This document shows, one piece after another, positions 38,689-41,146 of a stretch of 41,146 bases of DNA. Under the pieces are notes generated by a model. The model was not told the origin of the DNA. It did not search any database and worked only from the letters and a program-made list of their open reading frames with translations. Numbering within the stretch: the first letter of the stretch is position 1; every line of letters begins with the position of its first letter. Source of the DNA: Chara braunii (lineage: Eukaryota > Streptophyta > Charophyceae > Charales > Characeae); NCBI GenBank assembly GCA_003427395.1, contig BFEA01000182.1, positions 1,292,043 through 1,333,188 on the forward strand, read 5' to 3'. Both the position numbers and the translations under genes were made by a program.

Positions 38689-39491
38689 TCATTGACTTTC
38701 GTATCTAACCATGGACAAAATGTCAAATGCTATTCTAAGCCTCATATCAGAAATGTTGGTTTGTGCGAAAGCAAATGGAGGGAAGTGACCTCTTGCACGC
38801 AAAGATGCAAAACCTAACATAAAAACACCACAACTACAAGGATCCTCTTGAGCAGGAATCCCATCCACTGATGTATCAAAGGAGGATGTAGGCCCGTCCA
38901 CATCATATCTTTCGCGAAGATTGTGCCGATGAAACTCCGCTTCGAAAAAATATTCCAAACGTTCAAGGACTGAAACATAGTCAGCACGAGGGAGAGAGTC
39001 TATGATGTGGAATTTACAGTTAGGACCATCTATGCTGACATAAGCTAACGCCCAGTGATTTTCAAAATGAAGAGGGATAATCACTAAGTCATAATCAAAA
39101 ATATTTGTGTCCTTCACCCATTTCATCCCTTCGGAATATGCGGTTTCAAACCTCGAAGGACCTGACAATCGAGTGAAGAAAAAGAAATTGAAAACGTACA
39201 CAAAAGGAACCCTATCTCTTGTTACTTCTGTACATGCCGAATCAACCTTGATGTGATCATTGGTGATTTGGACGGCTAGCAGGTACAAATTGACGACTTC
39301 GTCATTTAACCATTTCTCATCCTCGACGACGACCATAATGTCTTCCTTTCCCACCTTCCAGCTCCCCTTATAATCGACAATGCCGTATGCTTCATCGTCT
39401 TCGTTGTTGCCTGTAATGATGTCAAGATACTCCTTTTCTTCTACGGTGAGGCGTTTTGTTGCTAAAGGAATCTGGAACGAAGGGTCATGCA
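38689..39491 (-). CDS. Ulp1-like (C48) cysteine protease, last exon
   Basis: The exon begins after a good acceptor (TTTGTATGCAG, ending at 39492) and runs to TGA at 38689-38691, giving about 267 residues. It is a complete Ulp1/SENP-type catalytic domain: WLNDEVVNLYL near residue 64, ENHWALAYV with the catalytic His (about 149), FHIIDSL with the Asp (168), and AQEDPCSCGVFML with the oxyanion Gln (218) and nucleophile Cys (224). The family removes SUMO or related modifiers from proteins, in nucleus or cytoplasm. Plant genomes also carry many Ulp1-like genes inside Mutator-like and CACTA transposons, so this may be transposon-borne. The exon has no stop or frameshift and could be functional. Confidence 0.85.
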
Positions 39492-39651
39492 CTGCATACA
39501 AACACGCATATAAACAACAATGAAACGACTAAGACTTCATACAAAAACGAACTTTTCGTTATGTGATGTACGACGTAGACCCGAGTTCATGTTTTTGGTT
39601 GTCTATATGTTTCGCTATCAGAGCTGTCATCCACAATAGATAAACTGCAAC

Positions 39652-39879
39652 CTTCGCGATGCAATTTCTTCCCTTCCCTGAGGCTTATTCCAACAGCTTT
39701 AAACATCCTTAGGGCAGCTGGCTTCATAGATGGAAATGTCATGGGTGTTAGTCTTCTTCTCTCTTTTTTGGGCAATAACGGCAAAGTCGATAAGGCTTGC
39801 AAGCCACGACGAATAATATTCTTCTCACTCTGCCTTTGCGAATATACGTGCGTCGTTTTCCACAATTCTTTTCGTCGCC
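39652..39879 (-). CDS. Middle exon of the Ulp1-like gene
   Basis: A 228-base open segment lies between a good acceptor (TTGCTGAACATGCAG ending at 39880) and a donor (GAAG/GTTGCA at 39652/39651). Its phase matches the last exon, and the resulting intron (39651-39492) is 160 bases. The product is basic (LPKKERRRLTP) and linker-like. The frame stays open past the donor to 39587, so an alternative end is possible. Confidence 0.6.
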
Positions 39880-39940
39880 CTGCATGTTCAGCAATATAAA
39901 ACGACAATGATTGACAAGACAAAACATTATGAGTTTAAGT

Positions 39941-41146
39941 TCAATTTTTCACATAATTGCAAATAAGAGATACACAATATTCTACTTCATTTCTTCTTAT
40001 GACCGAGCGCACGGTTGCAAACTTAGGCAAAAAATTATTTCCTATGAGATGAGTGCATGTACCCCCTAATCCGCATACAGTATTAGATATTCCTTTAGAG
40101 ATAAGTACGTGCTCACCTCGGTGGTTCACTAACACTTTGTCTTCAACACAATCTTCTATCACACCATGAGATGGTGTAAAAGGAGATTCGTCGATAGATA
40201 TCACGAGGTTAGCAGACTGTTGTGCTTCTGATTTTGCAACCATAAGTTCAGGTTGTACAAGCGTATGTTGTTCCCGTGTACTTAGTACTATATGTCCTTC
40301 ATCCTCTTCGATGACCTGTACATTGGCAGTTTCGTTTGCACCTGCAGTCGCGCTTTCATTCTTCATGTCCAGAGAGACTTCATGTTCATCTTTCTCAGCT
40401 GGCATATCCAATGGCATCTTTAATTCTGCAAGTGCATGAGTATTATCCACTTGCGCAGTAACACTCTCGCTCCCCAACACAGTGGTCGCCCAAACTTGGT
40501 CATCCGGAAGGACGTCCTTGACACATTTCGGCAGTTCTCCATGACTTACGCCCTTGACGCTTGCACTGCCACTTCCTCCCAAATCCTGGCCACTTGCATC
40601 GCCTCTCGATCCCCTGCCATGTGCACTGCCGCTTAGTCCTAATCCCAGAGGCGAACCCGATCCCCTGCAACGTGCACCGCTGCTTTGTCCTAATCCCAGA
40701 GGCGAACCCGATCCCTTATCATGTGCACCGCCGCTTGGTCCTGATACCTTTCCCTCTATTGCTTGACGCCCTTGACACATTTCGTGTTTTTGCGGTTCAC
40801 CGTGAGTTATTGGTTTTCCACTTGCACCGACGCTCGGTCCCAGGCCCTTGCCACTGACACCGCCCCGTGGTTCCAATCCCTTGCCATGTTCACTACCACT
40901 TGATCTTGTTCCCTTGCCAAGCGCACAACCGCCTGATCCTGATCCCTTGCCACTCTCATCGCCGCTCGCTCCTTTCCTTTCCCCAACTTTGTCTTCAAGT
41001 TCCTCTTCGATACGCCAATTACATCCAAAAGTTTGACTTGTTTCTCGATCATAGAACTCTTCCAGATACTCAAGCCATCGAGATGTTTTGAACTCCTCAA
41101 AGATTTCTTCTGTCCTTGCATCCAGTCTTGATTGAGAAACCTTCGG
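39941..41146 (-). CDS. 5' exon of the Ulp1-like gene (partial, repeat-rich)
   Basis: One frame is open from the window edge at 41146 to TAA 39941-39943, 401 codons. The first ATG in this frame is at 40876, but coding clearly starts further upstream because the repeats extend beyond it. An acidic N-terminal part (SRWLEYLEEFYDRETSQTFG, then EEELEDKVGE) is followed by Gly/Ser repeats: about four 11-residue units (KGxxxxGGxxxG) and two to three 17-residue units (GSGSPLGLG...). The remainder is acidic and low-complexity. The exon probably ends before the stop: a donor GGGG/GTACAT at 40063/40062 is in the phase needed by the next exon. Function of this part is unknown. Confidence 0.6.
   Translation of the reverse strand, partial: PKVSQSRLDARTEEIFEEFKTSRWLEYLEEFYDRETSQTFGCNWRIEEELEDKVGERKGASGDESGKGSGSGGCALGKGTRSSGSEHGKGLEPRGGVSGKGLGPSVGASGKPITHGEPQKHEMCQGRQAIEGKVSGPSGGAHDKGSGSPLGLGQSSGARCRGSGSPLGLGLSGSAHGRGSRGDASGQDLGGSGSASVKGVSHGELPKCVKDVLPDDQVWATTVLGSESVTAQVDNTHALAELKMPLDMPAEKDEHEVSLDMKNESATAGANETANVQVIEEDEGHIVLSTREQHTLVQPELMVAKSEAQQSANLVISIDESPFTPSHGVIEDCVEDKVLVNHRGEHVLISKGISNTVCGLGGTCTHLIGNNFLPKFATVRSVIRRNEVEYCVSLICNYVKN
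40620..40970 (-). repeat. Coding tandem repeats (33 bp and 51 bp units)
   Basis: Plus-strand units CCCTTGCCA...GATCCTGAT of 33 bp recur about four times between 40840 and 40970; two 51 bp units (40621-40671 and 40672-40722) share CCTAATCCCAGAGGCGAACC exactly, with a third partial unit. Both unit lengths are multiples of three and keep the frame of the Ulp1-like gene open. Confidence 0.8.

Noticed and set aside
40807-41121. Minus-strand ORF of 104 codons starting at 41121
   Set aside because: The frame used by 39941-41146 is open to the window edge and carries the Gly/Ser repeat; the other frame is its shadow.

Overview
This window looks like nuclear DNA of a eukaryote, most likely from the green lineage. 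Three signs point that way: Ty3/gypsy LTR retrotransposons primed by plant-type tRNA sites, AAACCCTAA motifs, and a spliced Ulp1/C48-family peptidase gene. The density of nested and decayed elements suggests a large repeat-rich genome; a charophyte alga such as Chara is a guess, not something the sequence proves. I see no bacterial, plasmid or phage feature and no rRNA or tRNA gene. Almost everything is transposable-element DNA, and most coding regions carry in-frame stops or frameshifts.

Layout, left to right. 1-403 is the right end of a GC-rich hAT-like DNA transposon. 404-4540 (element A) holds a domain-bearing ORF end, an LTR-like segment with TATA and polyadenylation signals, a tRNA-Asp-type primer binding site (PBS, 1391), a chain of overlapping ORFs repeating one unrecognised protein domain (called R here), and the start of a gag. 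4559-4778 is a dispersed repeat. 4779-22000 (element B) is a second, much larger element of the same kind: LTR end, perfect tRNA-Asp PBS (4913), a 2.3 kb AT-rich leader, then about 6.7 kb of small adjacent or overlapping ORFs between leader and gag. These include a tandem A-B-A-B duplication (7308-9482), more R copies, duplicated E ORFs and an 11 x 26 bp minisatellite. Gag, protease, reverse transcriptase, RNase H and integrase follow. Element B is interrupted by a 270 bp MITE, a roughly 500 bp foldback element at a TTAA site just after a start codon, and a hAT element in gag with a perfect 8 bp target duplication; an assembly gap lies inside the hAT.

22000-27000 is non-coding: a second MITE copy, AT-rich DNA, a degenerate GGTAC-rich stretch, and a second copy of the dispersed repeat. 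27089-31140 (element D) is a GC-rich gag-pol of a different Ty3/gypsy lineage, cut off inside integrase. 31140-34800 is GC-rich DNA without a gene I can defend, apart from an isolated aspartic-protease-like fragment. 34851-36700 (element C) is an LTR-like region with TATA, AATAAA and a different PBS (36679). It carries about a dozen hairpins that share one loop sequence while their stems change in a compensating way. 36700-38330 is non-coding with two strong hairpins, followed by a 16 bp tandem repeat. 38689-41146 on the minus strand is a multi-exon gene for a Ulp1-like cysteine protease whose upstream exon encodes Gly/Ser-rich tandem repeats; its 5' end lies outside the window.

The most unusual content is the pre-gag gene array of elements A and B and the covarying hairpin arrays in the retroelement leaders and LTRs. 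I could run no searches, so every family assignment rests on motifs read by eye.
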